Of a DNA stretch of 64,000 nucleotides, positions 11,661 through 19,691 are shown piece by piece. How positions within the stretch are numbered: the stretch's first letter is position 1; each line of letters starts with the position of its first letter. Both the position numbers and the translations under genes were made by a program. The notes beneath the pieces were generated by a model. That model saw only the letters and a list, made by a program, of their open reading frames with translations, did no database searches and was not told the DNA's origin. The stretch covers positions 3,208,001 to 3,272,000 of the forward strand of contig NC_089451.1 of the NCBI RefSeq assembly GCF_026210795.1, in the 5' to 3' direction. The stretch comes from Rhizophagus irregularis. Lineage: Eukaryota; Glomeromycota; Glomeromycetes; Glomerales; Glomeraceae.

Positions 11661-12212
11661 ATGTCAACATCAATCGTAATAAACCAGTGTCAGAACTGTG
11701 GAGTATTCTCTGCAAAAGCGGCATATAGAGGATTATCCAGCGTGTTGTATAGACAGATTATAAAGAAGATTGGTGACGAGAGTGAACCTTTACAAGCCTT
11801 GGGACTTGCCAGGGATAAGTTGGTCCAGATTATCCGTCGGGCAAGTAATGCGGATTTTACGCAATTATTCACACAAAGACTGGATATGAAAATTATGGAC
11901 GGAGATTCATACGAGGATACTAGGAAGTGGCTTCTTGAACAGCTTATAGCCATTGGATGTGACAGTGGGGAAATTGCCTTATATCAGTTCTTACGGAATA
12001 CATACCCGAATGGTATTGACGAACCCTTTACTACATTCTATGAAAACTATGTAAGTCATGTAAGAAATCCGATGACTAAGAACTTTGCTTCTCGAGCCTT
12101 AGGAGCTATTGGGTTAAAAGCTAGGATGTTACGGATTGACTTCGAAGGACGTAAAAAAAGCGCCATGATTCTTAGGGCTTCTGCGGAAGAACTTCACGAG
12201 ATGGGTTGCTAA
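11661..12212 (+). CDS. Unknown 183-residue protein of the Polinton-like block
   Basis: Intact ORF from ATG 11661 to TAA. It begins with a CQNCG pair (residues 10-14), which alone is too little for a zinc ribbon. The rest is predicted mostly helical, with mixed charge and no membrane segment or signal peptide. I do not recognise the family. It ends 14 bases before the convergent stop of the ATPase gene. Its neighbours (2-cysteine-adaptor-like protein and packaging ATPase) make a structural or packaging role plausible, but nothing in the sequence shows it. Confidence 0.6.
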   Translation: MSTSIVINQCQNCGVFSAKAAYRGLSSVLYRQIIKKIGDESEPLQALGLARDKLVQIIRRASNADFTQLFTQRLDMKIMDGDSYEDTRKWLLEQLIAIGCDSGEIALYQFLRNTYPNGIDEPFTTFYENYVSHVRNPMTKNFASRALGAIGLKARMLRIDFEGRKKSAMILRASAEELHEMGC

Positions 12213-12225
12213 AGCAGCCAGATTC

Positions 12226-13449
12226 TTACAAAATACTATTGATCCCTACTCGTAATGCTCGACGGTCCATATGACCCTTAGAAAAGATCTGTAAAAGGAC
12301 CCCGATGCCTTCTATTATTTTTTTATTATCCAAAGGGTGACTAGACTTCAGGACTTCATATCGGGAAAATAACTCCTTTACGGTCTCAGGTTTTGGAATT
12401 TCAGTCTTCGTGGTCCTATCCCGTACTTTTGCTAAGAAGTTTTGGAAGTCTGATCCCAGGGTCTTACCAGATAATCCGTAGGCTTCCCGAAAGACATACT
12501 TAATCCAGGTATCTGCGTTCTTAGCTATAACACCAGATACGAGAAGGTGTTTTCTCTCTTTAGGCGACGGATATTCCCGAGCAAACTCGATTAGCTGGGA
12601 GGACTTTTTTGCTTCAGCTACGGCTTTCTGGCCATAGGAACTAAACTTCGATCGAACTGGGTTCAAACTCGGATTGAACTTCGATCGAACTGGGTTCAAA
12701 CTCGGATCGAACGGGGATTGAACTGAGATCGAACTAGGATCGAACTGAGATTGATCAGTGATCGAACTGAGACTAGTATCCCATCTAACCCGAATAGATA
12801 ACGGATCGCTCTTGGATCTTCTAAGATCAAATACTATAAATTCGCGTTGTAGAGTAAGGTTATCGATTACTGGAGCTAGTGATTCCGATTCTTCTGTATA
12901 CTGGCGGATGATCCTCTTAGTATCGGTCAAACTTCCGTGACCTCCATGTAGGGAAATATAATTCACATTTTCACGAATAGCCTTGGGAATGGTAAAGAAT
13001 CTTTGGGCCACATAGATACACGAGATATTTTTGTGACGCCCGTGTGTAAAAAATCCAGTGATGAGATCCTGGGTTTTTTTAGGCGCATCCATCAAATCCT
13101 CGAAGATTACCACAGTAGCCTGGGTGGAGTTGAAGTCCTTAACATTTGGAATCTCACTATGGGATACTGCGGTAAACGGAATTTCTTCTTCTTTGAAAAA
13201 ATCACGTACGACTGCCCACTTCGGTTCATCGAGGTATCTGCCAACTAGAATTACCGCATCACATAATATGTACCTTTCGCCATCCTCCTTTGCCTTCTTG
13301 TCTCCCATTAACAAATTAATAATCATAGTTGTCTTACCCGAGTCAGAACTTCCTGCTACGGCAAGACGGAAAGGCCATGATGGGGCAAACTCATTACCCT
13401 GTCTCGAGTCGGTCGTGTACTCGTCCAAATTGTATACATAAAGATCCAT
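12226..13449 (-). CDS. A32-like (FtsK-HerA) DNA-packaging ATPase
   Basis: 407 residues, intact. P-loop GSSDSGKT at residues 33-40, Walker B VVIFED at 113-118, then FFTHGRHKNISCIYVAQRFF at about 133-152, the conserved block with the sensor Gln seen in poxvirus A32-type and Polinton packaging ATPases (family knowledge). Such enzymes pump double-stranded DNA into capsids. Residues about 233-268 hold three 11-residue repeats (SPFDPSLNPVR type) that act as a linker. About 140 further residues form a helical C-terminal domain I do not recognise, which makes the protein longer than a minimal A32 ATPase. The start is ATG 13449, only 31 bases from the divergent coiled-coil gene, implying a shared promoter. 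Confidence 0.85.
   Translation of the reverse strand: MDLYVYNLDEYTTDSRQGNEFAPSWPFRLAVAGSSDSGKTTMIINLLMGDKKAKEDGERYILCDAVILVGRYLDEPKWAVVRDFFKEEEIPFTAVSHSEIPNVKDFNSTQATVVIFEDLMDAPKKTQDLITGFFTHGRHKNISCIYVAQRFFTIPKAIRENVNYISLHGGHGSLTDTKRIIRQYTEESESLAPVIDNLTLQREFIVFDLRRSKSDPLSIRVRWDTSLSSITDQSQFDPSSISVQSPFDPSLNPVRSKFNPSLNPVRSKFSSYGQKAVAEAKKSSQLIEFAREYPSPKERKHLLVSGVIAKNADTWIKYVFREAYGLSGKTLGSDFQNFLAKVRDRTTKTEIPKPETVKELFSRYEVLKSSHPLDNKKIIEGIGVLLQIFSKGHMDRRALRVGINSIL
12645..12765. repeat. 33-bp tandem repeats inside the packaging ATPase gene
   Basis: Near-perfect units of about 33 bases (for example TTCGATCGAACTGGGTTCAA) occur two to three times. Decayed half-units with GATCGAACT follow. They encode 11-residue repeats in frame, so length changes keep the frame. 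The repeats separate the ATPase core from the C-terminal domain. Confidence 0.75.
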
Positions 13450-13480
13450 TTGAATTTTATTCTAACTTAGTTTAAATACG

Positions 13481-14185
13481 ATGTCGACACCAATTGCAAT
13501 TTATACTCCTTCAGAGCCTACTGGACCGCCTCCTAGGGATTTGCGTAATATGAATAATATACCATTAGTTGCAGTAATTAAGGATCTAACAGATTTTTTA
13601 ACTGTCAGTGATCGTATAGTTGTTAATCGAGATGTACAAAATGCAAACCATCGTCTTAAACATGCTCTTAATTTATTAATTCATCGCTGTAGAGAAACAT
13701 ACGAAGAACGCGATATATTAAAAGCGGAACGCGATCGATCTCGAAAAGAACGTGATGAATTACAAGATGAACTCGAGGTTCAAACGGGTTTGTTAGGTCT
13801 TACACAAGATGAGCTAAATAACGTACAAGATACTATTACTGGTTTAGAAGCTAATTTGGCTGAATTGGAACGTGAGTTTGGTGGTATGCGGACGACTAAT
13901 CGTCGTCTTCAGCAGCAATATAATCTTATGAGAGGAGAACGTAATAGAGCTATAGGTGAACGTAATAGAGCTATAGGCGAGCGTGATGCGGCACGAAATC
14001 GGCTTGTATATGCCAATAATCGGGTTCTTTTTGGAATTCGGACATTGGGACGTCTTAGGAATCGACTTTTCCAACAAATAGCCGCTCTGCGTATCCAAGT
14101 ACAATGGTTTCGGATCAGACAATTGAACCTTCCTCCACCTCCTCTCAACCATCCACAAAATACGATATGGCTGCCGTTGGTATAG
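13481..14185 (+). CDS. Coiled-coil protein preceding the Gag-like ORF
   Basis: 234 residues. A Pro-rich N-terminus is followed by a long heptad-like, highly charged helix (about residues 60-190) with repeats such as ERNRAIGERNRAIGERDAA. Rhizophagus Ty3/Gypsy-like Gag proteins commonly start with just such a charged coiled coil before the Gag domain (my recollection of the family). Here the coiled coil is in another frame and overlaps the Gag-like ORF by 82 bases. It could be a separate gene, or the N-terminus of one Gag split by a frameshift. I see no convincing slippery heptamer in the overlap. It starts 31 bases from the divergent ATPase start. Confidence 0.6.
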   Translation: MSTPIAIYTPSEPTGPPPRDLRNMNNIPLVAVIKDLTDFLTVSDRIVVNRDVQNANHRLKHALNLLIHRCRETYEERDILKAERDRSRKERDELQDELEVQTGLLGLTQDELNNVQDTITGLEANLAELEREFGGMRTTNRRLQQQYNLMRGERNRAIGERNRAIGERDAARNRLVYANNRVLFGIRTLGRLRNRLFQQIAALRIQVQWFRIRQLNLPPPPLNHPQNTIWLPLV

Positions 14186-15678
14186 CTGCCCCCATATTTC
14201 ATGGTCGGGAAGATGAAGATCTTAATCTTTTTATTGATAACTTTTTAGGGTATATTAATACCGTTGGTATTGATCCATTGGACGATGCCGGTGCGCCTCC
14301 TGGTCGGGTGCGAGCGATGGGGGTTCTTCGTAGCTGTATGAGAGATGAAGCGGCGAGGTGGTTTGATGCAGAACTTACTGGAAAAAATTGGGAACTCTCG
14401 AATATTCGGTTAGTAGCTGCTGCAAATGGTGGAGCCGGTGCTACTCGCCGAGCATTCAGAGCTTTGGTTGTTCCTGAAAATGCTGGTGCTGGACGACTAC
14501 ATCCTAATCCTTATGTGCCTGGATCTGCTGCTCATGCATATTCTCTAGTTGCGGCTAATGCGGCGGTAACTATTGGAGACGCATTTTTCCCGTCACGCGC
14601 TGATATCGTTAGAACGAATTTTAAAGTTGAAGAGCAGTGGAGGCGTGCGGGCGGACGTCCTACTCATCTACCCGTTAATGGGTTGGGAGATCATGGAGGT
14701 CCATTCAATGCTGCTGCACAGAATCAACTGATAGTCTTACAGGGGATTCTCCTGGATCAAGCATTTATGCATATGCGCACAAATTTTCCAACCGTCGTGG
14801 AAGAAAGACTTCAAATACGATTTAGTAACCTTTACCAGGAACAAGGTGAACCTGTTTGATCTTACTATAAGCGAGTTGAGAGGGCTGGGGATATTGTAGG
14901 ATATAATCGAATTATGGTTACTGACCAGTTCTATAGAGGACTTTTGCCGGAAAACGTTATTGAAGCTTCCAGAATCGGGGCGGCACCTCTTAATACATTA
15001 ATCGATAGATTGAGTGATCTTGAGCGACGAAAGGGCGAAATGTTCTATGGATTACAAAGGCGTCAGGGTATTGAAAAGGCTAAAAAAGAGGAATTGGCTG
15101 GCTATACTCATCCCGTGACTCCACACGAAGGTGCTGTAATACAAAGGTCGACAGACGTTATTACTCAAGAACGATTACAAGAATTGCTCAAGGCACAAGC
15201 CAAGGAACTTACCAAGAATTTCCAGGCACAATTTAAACAATTACAAGCATCTAAGCCAGTTCGTAAACCACCGGTCTATAGACAACAGATTAAACCTGTT
15301 CGGCCAAAGCCACGGCCACGCGTTGTTCAGGATCATCAGGATCCTGATTGGGATGATGGTTATATAGATCATAATTTTGGTGATGACCCTGGTGACCCTG
15401 ATGCTCCTGAGTGGACTAGTGAGGATGATCAACATGTTATTGATCTTATTATGGGATATGAGACGTCTAAAAGATTTCCAAAGAGACTTCAGAAGGCTAA
15501 AGATAGACGCGATGATCTGGAATTAGCCCGAGCAATGAGAAACCTCGATCTTAATGATGATGCTATGGATATTGATACTAATACCGCAAGTTTTGATGAC
15601 TTGAAAATTGTTCCCGATGAGGAAGGTGGTTTTCGGATTTGTGCGGTTCGAAGTACAAAAAAAAGTAAACTCGGATAA
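14104..15678 (+). pseudogene. Retroelement Gag-like protein, one in-frame TGA
   Basis: ATG 14104 overlaps the coiled-coil gene. The start of the domain, APIFHGREDEDLNLFIDNF, and RSCMRDEAARWFDAEL are typical of Ty3/Gypsy-type retrotransposon Gag in this group. TGA at 14857-14859 interrupts the frame, which then stays open (KRVERAGDIVGYNRIMVTDQFYRGLLPENV) to 15676-15678. The C-terminal part is basic, then very acidic (DDGYIDHNFGDDPGDPDAPEW). No CCHC knuckle is seen. The stop would separate the capsid-like region from the tail. At 15658-15665 a run of eight A's lies at the place where the frame passes to the protease ORF. Confidence is moderate because the assignment rests on pattern resemblance. 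Confidence 0.65.
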
Positions 15679-16387
15679 GGGTGTAAGTATCTTGAAACTT
15701 CTTAAATCTGTTCCAAAAAAATCAGTTAAAATGACTCCTATTAAGATTCCTGTGAAGGTTACTAGTAGTAAGCCCACACTTATAAAAGCCGTCACCAAAA
15801 ATGATTCATTAAGTTTATTAAGGTCTGCAGATTTTAGAAAATTACTCCGCGAGATTCTTTAGGAAGAATTAAAGTCTGCTCGTAAAAGTACGGAGATTCC
15901 GGAAGACCTAGTTGAGGAAAAACAAGAAGAGGATATCAGGGAAGATGACCCGATGGATATTGACATAGCTCGTTTGGAGAATACTAAAGATCTTTTAGCG
16001 CTGGATGGGAAGGTCAATGGGATAGCAATTCAGTGTTTAGCAGACACTTGTGCTAACGCGTCTTTTATTCAGAGGGAAGCCGCTGAAGAATTAGGGTTGG
16101 ATATCGACAAGAGTATTACACATAACATATCCGGCGCTCCGGGTTCTAGTAGGACATTCGGCATGGTAAAAGGTGTGTCAATCAAACTAACCCCTGATTG
16201 TGTAATCACTGAGAATCTCGCGGTTTTAAGCGATTACAAGCATAGGGAGATTGGATTGAGCCGGACGTGTCTGAGACGTTACAATTATGATGTCCATGAA
16301 TCACGTGAACATATCGCCCTTACTTGTAATGAGAAGAATGTTTTTATCCCGATAGTTTCTGATGTGAATCGAGGAGACAAAAAATAG
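15608..16387 (+). pseudogene. Retropepsin-like aspartic protease with basic linker, interrupted by TAG
   Basis: This frame overlaps the Gag end near the A8 run, passes a Lys-rich linker, meets TAG at 15860-15862, and continues open through DDPMDIDIARLENTKDLLAL to the protease core. The core shows LDGKVNGIAIQCLADTCANASF, where the active-site triad expected as DTG or DSG reads DTC (GGT to TGT would explain it), then a flap-like ISGAPGSSRTFG and a hydrophobic IGLS segment near the C-terminus. The family cleaves Gag polyproteins. With a TAG and a changed triad this copy is probably inactive. No reverse transcriptase follows: the stop lies 14 bases from the convergent integrase stop. Confidence 0.65.
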
Positions 16388-16401
16388 GGAATATTTATTT
16401 T

Positions 16402-17493
16402 TTATTCCCAAAACTTGCGGATTAAGGCAGGGACATCCTCCTCCAACCGGTCAGCGGGTTCCCAAGTGGCTTCGGTATCTGGGTATCGTTCCCACTTGAC
16501 TAGATACTGGTCTTGACCCTTCCTGATGCGATGCCGGAGTATCCGCTCAGGTACAAATCTTTCGGGTTGCCCTCTTATCACGGAGTCAGGTGGGGGATGT
16601 TCATTTTCTGGAACAATCTGCAACTCTTTTCGGGTGTACGCACATCTGGATACACCTAGACGCCCGTGTGGTCCATCAAGAAGATACGTAGGAGGCTGTT
16701 CGAGTGAGAGGATCATTTTTTTGATGACACGGATATTGGGATTCCATCTTATGTCACCTGTACGAAATTTTCCATGGAGTTTATTCCCGAGTACTGAAAT
16801 AGGTTCGTCTAACTTGACTCGGACATGTGTTCCTTCAGAGAGAAGTTCCGTCTTTTTTGACACTTTGGGTGACCCTGTCGGAATGTCTGGGGGATTTCTC
16901 TGCCAGATTTCATTTATTTTATTAACTACATCACGGAAATCTTCTGACCATTCCACGGATGTCACCCCGGTCTTCAACTCCTGTGCCACCATTTGTTTTA
17001 GGAGAGGTTCCTGGATTGCTTGGATGGCTCGTTCAGCGTATGATTGCTGTTTGTGTCTTCCTGGTTCGCCGAACCTCATCATTACCCCTAGGTTGTTCAG
17101 GAAAAAATCATGTACCTGGTCGTTAGTGAATTCTGATCCGGAGTCTGTCTCCAGTCTGTGTGTTGGTGGCTTAATACGATTTCTTCTGTAGATTTTGACA
17201 AACCCGTTTAGAACCCTATTTGCAGTCTTATCCTTTAGGGGTTCTGCATCGACTTGTTTACCTGCGACTTCCACCACTACGAGGAAATAGTGGAATCCTT
17301 TGGGGTCGACTGGCATCTCTGCGAGATCTGCCTGATGCGTCGCATTTGGTTTCCATACAACTACTCGTGGACGCTCTGATGACTTTTCCTTTAGGGGCTT
17401 TTTGTATAGATTGTAGTGCTCCTCACCTTTTAGAATTCGTGCTGGTACTCCGGAGAGATTGTAGTATTTGTAATAATTCTCTAAATGTGACAT
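16402..17493 (-). CDS. Polinton-type DDE integrase with C-terminal chromodomain
   Basis: 363 residues from ATG at 17493; an upstream non-ATG extension is open for 12 more codons. Catalytic residues by position: Asp56 in HQADLAEM, Asp117 in ETDSGSEF, Glu154 in QQSYAERA, giving a D-X36-E spacing. The phrasing QADL...M and PLKDKTANRV matches Polinton/Maverick integrases better than Ty3 ones (family knowledge). No HHCC zinc finger is visible at the N-terminus. The last ~55 residues (ERILRHRIRKGQDQYLVKW, then YPDTEATWEP) are a chromodomain, which would direct insertion to marked chromatin. Intact, although the neighbouring Gag/protease is broken. Confidence 0.85.
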   Translation of the reverse strand: MSHLENYYKYYNLSGVPARILKGEEHYNLYKKPLKEKSSERPRVVVWKPNATHQADLAEMPVDPKGFHYFLVVVEVAGKQVDAEPLKDKTANRVLNGFVKIYRRNRIKPPTHRLETDSGSEFTNDQVHDFFLNNLGVMMRFGEPGRHKQQSYAERAIQAIQEPLLKQMVAQELKTGVTSVEWSEDFRDVVNKINEIWQRNPPDIPTGSPKVSKKTELLSEGTHVRVKLDEPISVLGNKLHGKFRTGDIRWNPNIRVIKKMILSLEQPPTYLLDGPHGRLGVSRCAYTRKELQIVPENEHPPPDSVIRGQPERFVPERILRHRIRKGQDQYLVKWERYPDTEATWEPADRLEEDVPALIRKFWE

Positions 17494-17537
17494 ATTACGA
17501 CAAATTAAAGGAAAGATTTCGGACTTCAAATCTTAAG

Positions 17538-17858
17538 ATGACACGATTTTACTGCCTAAAGTGTAAGAAGGAAACTGAAACTGCTAGTGAAATACAAGAT
17601 ATGACCACAAATGGGCGTTACCGGCTGCATGGTGATTGCACAGTTTGTGGTATGCACAAGAATACTTTTACTGGGATAGACTGGGTTATCAAAAAGAAAA
17701 CTAAGGAGAAGAAAAAAGAAACCGCGGCTAAAAGACATCAGACGGTGTACAATCGGCAATGCAAAAAACTCGGGCAGAAAATTTTAGAGGCTGATGACGC
17801 GTGTAAACAGTGTATTGATAAATGCCTTAAGGAGGCAAAAAAGAGGAAGACGGATTAG
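17538..17858 (+). CDS. Small zinc-ribbon protein (DUF5679-like) with basic tail
   Basis: 106 residues from ATG 17538. The N-terminus has FYCLKCKKETET, then NGRYRLHGDCTVCGMHKN: a CX2C...CX2C ribbon resembling the small 'YCVKCK...NGR...G.CP.CG' proteins (DUF5679-like) of phages and large DNA viruses (recollection of the family). The second half is Lys-rich with a further CKQCIDKC group. Divergent from the integrase by 44 bases. Likely DNA or RNA binding; partner unknown. Confidence 0.6.
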   Translation: MTRFYCLKCKKETETASEIQDMTTNGRYRLHGDCTVCGMHKNTFTGIDWVIKKKTKEKKKETAAKRHQTVYNRQCKKLGQKILEADDACKQCIDKCLKEAKKRKTD

Positions 17859-17867
17859 TATCGCCTT

Positions 17868-18392
17868 CTAAAAGTATTCTTCATCATCTGAGTCATCGAG
17901 AGATACCTCTCCATCATCTGATTCATCGTCTGAGTCATCAAGAGTGCGGCCTTCTTTAAGCAATTGGATGTTATACGTTATTTGAGTCCATTTCTCCCAG
18001 TCGGACTCTTGCGTTATAAAGCCACATCTGAGGAGAGCTCTTTCTACTGCCACCATTCCTGCGAACCTAGTGTATTTTTTCTGATCGGCTTCATTGAAAT
18101 TGTCAATGGCCTCCCTGTAGTAGTCTACTGCCTGTTTGTATACCTCCTCGGCTTCTTTATGCCGCTTCCAGAGTACTTGTTCAGCTTCGGCTCTCCAGAT
18201 TGGGTTGACTTCTAGAAGATGCGGTCCAAAATTGCTACTTGGAATACGTTCCAGGATATGGCCTACAAGTTCGGGGATTACTGATACTGCGTGCGGGTTT
18301 TGGTGGCTTTTTAGGATCTCCCTATTGATACCCATAACATCGGGGACTGTGTGGCCAAAGATTCCTGCCAACTTTTCTACGGTATATGTCAT
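17868..18392 (-). CDS. Unknown protein with acidic C-terminus
   Basis: 174 residues from ATG 18392. Helical, with KRHKEAEEVYKQAVDYYREAIDNF suggesting a helix-turn-helix pair. The C-terminus is a run of Asp/Glu/Ser (SDDESDDGEVSLDDSDDEEYF). It stands convergent to the zinc-ribbon gene, 9 bases apart. I do not recognise it. Acidic tails are common in viral and chromatin-binding proteins, but no function can be assigned. Confidence 0.55.
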   Translation of the reverse strand: MTYTVEKLAGIFGHTVPDVMGINREILKSHQNPHAVSVIPELVGHILERIPSSNFGPHLLEVNPIWRAEAEQVLWKRHKEAEEVYKQAVDYYREAIDNFNEADQKKYTRFAGMVAVERALLRCGFITQESDWEKWTQITYNIQLLKEGRTLDDSDDESDDGEVSLDDSDDEEYF

Positions 18393-18590
18393 TTTTTGTT
18401 CTATCAAATCGAGTACTAATTTATAGTTACCTAATCTTCAATTGCCGAATATATTTTTTCCAAAGATCCGCGCTCCTACCCGGTTACCCTCCTGTGGTTC
18501 TACAGTCCTTCTAGGGGTTATTAACCTATCTGTTTACTCGATTTGCTATCTCACTGCCTCCAATAAGAAAACGAACGGAATCCTGAATCA

Positions 18591-18697
18591 GTTTCAGATG
18601 TTTCAGAAGTTTCGGATCTGGGGGGGTAAAATCAAAACTTTTTCTGGGAGGGTTGTCCTCGCCTGACTTTTACCAAAATTGCTGAAACATCTGAAAC
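18591..18697. repeat. Inverted repeat of GTTTCAGATGTTTCAG with G-rich loop
   Basis: GTTTCAGATGTTTCAG at 18591-18606 pairs perfectly with 18682-18697. An inner stem GGTAAAA / TTTTACC extends the fold, and the loop includes a G7 run near 18620. Further GTTTCAGAT-like copies follow at 18774-18807. Candidates: end-binding sites of the Polinton-like element, or regulatory repeats. No matching left copy is visible. Confidence 0.6.
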
Positions 18698-18810
18698 ATT
18701 GAAACACCCTCTCTGATTCTCTCTTATTTTCCTCTCTTTTCCCTTATTTTATCCTTTTTTGCTTATATTGTTATGTTTCAGATCTTGTTTCATATTGTTT
18801 CAGATGTATA

Positions 18811-18935
18811 GGGATTCCCCACCTCACGGAGGAGGGATGTAAGTACTGCGAGGCCGTGAGGCCGAGGTGGCGGAACGCAGTGACGACACTACCAGCCCGA
18901 CGACCCTGTGTAACCTTGAGTTGGCCCCCCGTTTA
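18811..18935. other. GC-rich non-coding segment, possible LTR or element remnant
   Basis: CCTCACGGAGGAGGGATGTA, then GGCCGTGAGGCCGAGGTGG with an internal palindrome (GGCCGTGAGGCC), then CGACCCTGTGTAACC. Its composition is very different from the AT-rich DNA on both sides. It resembles the ends of Gypsy LTRs that I associate with this fungal group, but no second copy is in the window, so the call is tentative. 18936-19691 shows no gene I can support. Confidence 0.3.
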
Positions 18936-19691
18936 TTTACCTATCCCCTAGGTAATTCAAAATTTGCGAAATCACCTGATTATTGTGTGGTTGCGCCATT
19001 TACGTCACCTTATATTTCACAAAATCTAATTGGTGCTAATGATCATCCAAAATTTCCTTTTGTGTTGTTGTCAAGCACGTGTTAAAATTGTACTGCGCCA
19101 TGGCAACGAAAAAATTCCCAAGGAAACATAATAAACGACCAAAGCTCAAAGGTGGTCCAAGACCAAGTCCACGTCTGGTCGAAGGTAAGAAAATGTTGTC
19201 GGTCCTCGTTTAAAAGCTTCTACTGTTCCTCCGAAAAATATGTTCATAAAAAACCTGGTTTGTGGCAACCGCGGTATAACATTCAGATTGACGGATAAAA
19301 AATTATTCTGATTGACTTGAAACTGCAGTACAAATAAACAGTAATAATCTGTTATCTGTAATACAGGTAATTTTAAGAGGACACAATTAGTGCTTTTTAT
19401 AAAGAATATTGAATCGAACACCGTCACGCTCTCTTCTTTAAAAAATTGATAAGGTCATTCAAGTAGGATTAGCAAATACGCCGATAATTATGATCATGAG
19501 AATATTTGATAAAAAGAGTAACACAATCTTAAAGACGTGGAATAAAAAAGGAAATGAGTGTATGCCCAGTTACAGTGTTACACGGACTGTGCACATGTGT
19601 TTTGCAACCATGCTTTTTCAAACAATAAATTACAATACTTTTAGGGTCCTGCCTGAATCTTTCAAACTTCCATTTGTAATTTAATGTAATT

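Larger units (their letters stand above)
10850..18810. mobile_element. Polinton-like / viral mosaic gene block
   Basis: About 8 kb of compact, gene-dense DNA with clearly higher GC than the flanking deserts. Gene order: 2-cysteine-adaptor-like protein (+), unknown (+), packaging ATPase (-), coiled-coil protein (+), Gag-like (+), retropepsin-like (+), integrase with chromodomain (-), zinc ribbon (+), acidic protein (-). Spacings are small: 31 bases between the divergent ATPase and coiled-coil starts, 14 between the convergent protease and integrase stops, 44 between the divergent integrase and zinc-ribbon starts. ATPase plus this integrase type are hallmark genes of Polintons/Mavericks (family knowledge). 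No PolB, adenain-like protease or capsid gene is visible; they could lie left of the LINEs. Both boundaries are provisional: the left is the LINE, the right is an inverted-repeat region near 18591-18810. Confidence 0.65.

Noticed and set aside
14104-14185. Programmed frameshift between coiled-coil and Gag-like ORFs
   Set aside because: No slippery heptamer or downstream fold that I can point to; an ATG at 14104 allows a separate gene or a simple indel.
13481-16387. An ordinary complete Ty3/Gypsy retrotransposon
   Set aside because: No RT, RNase H or LTRs follow the protease, and the integrase is on the opposite strand and of Polinton type.
18867-19085. 72-residue ORF over the GC-rich segment
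   Set aside because: It runs across the possible LTR-like segment without domain or start support.
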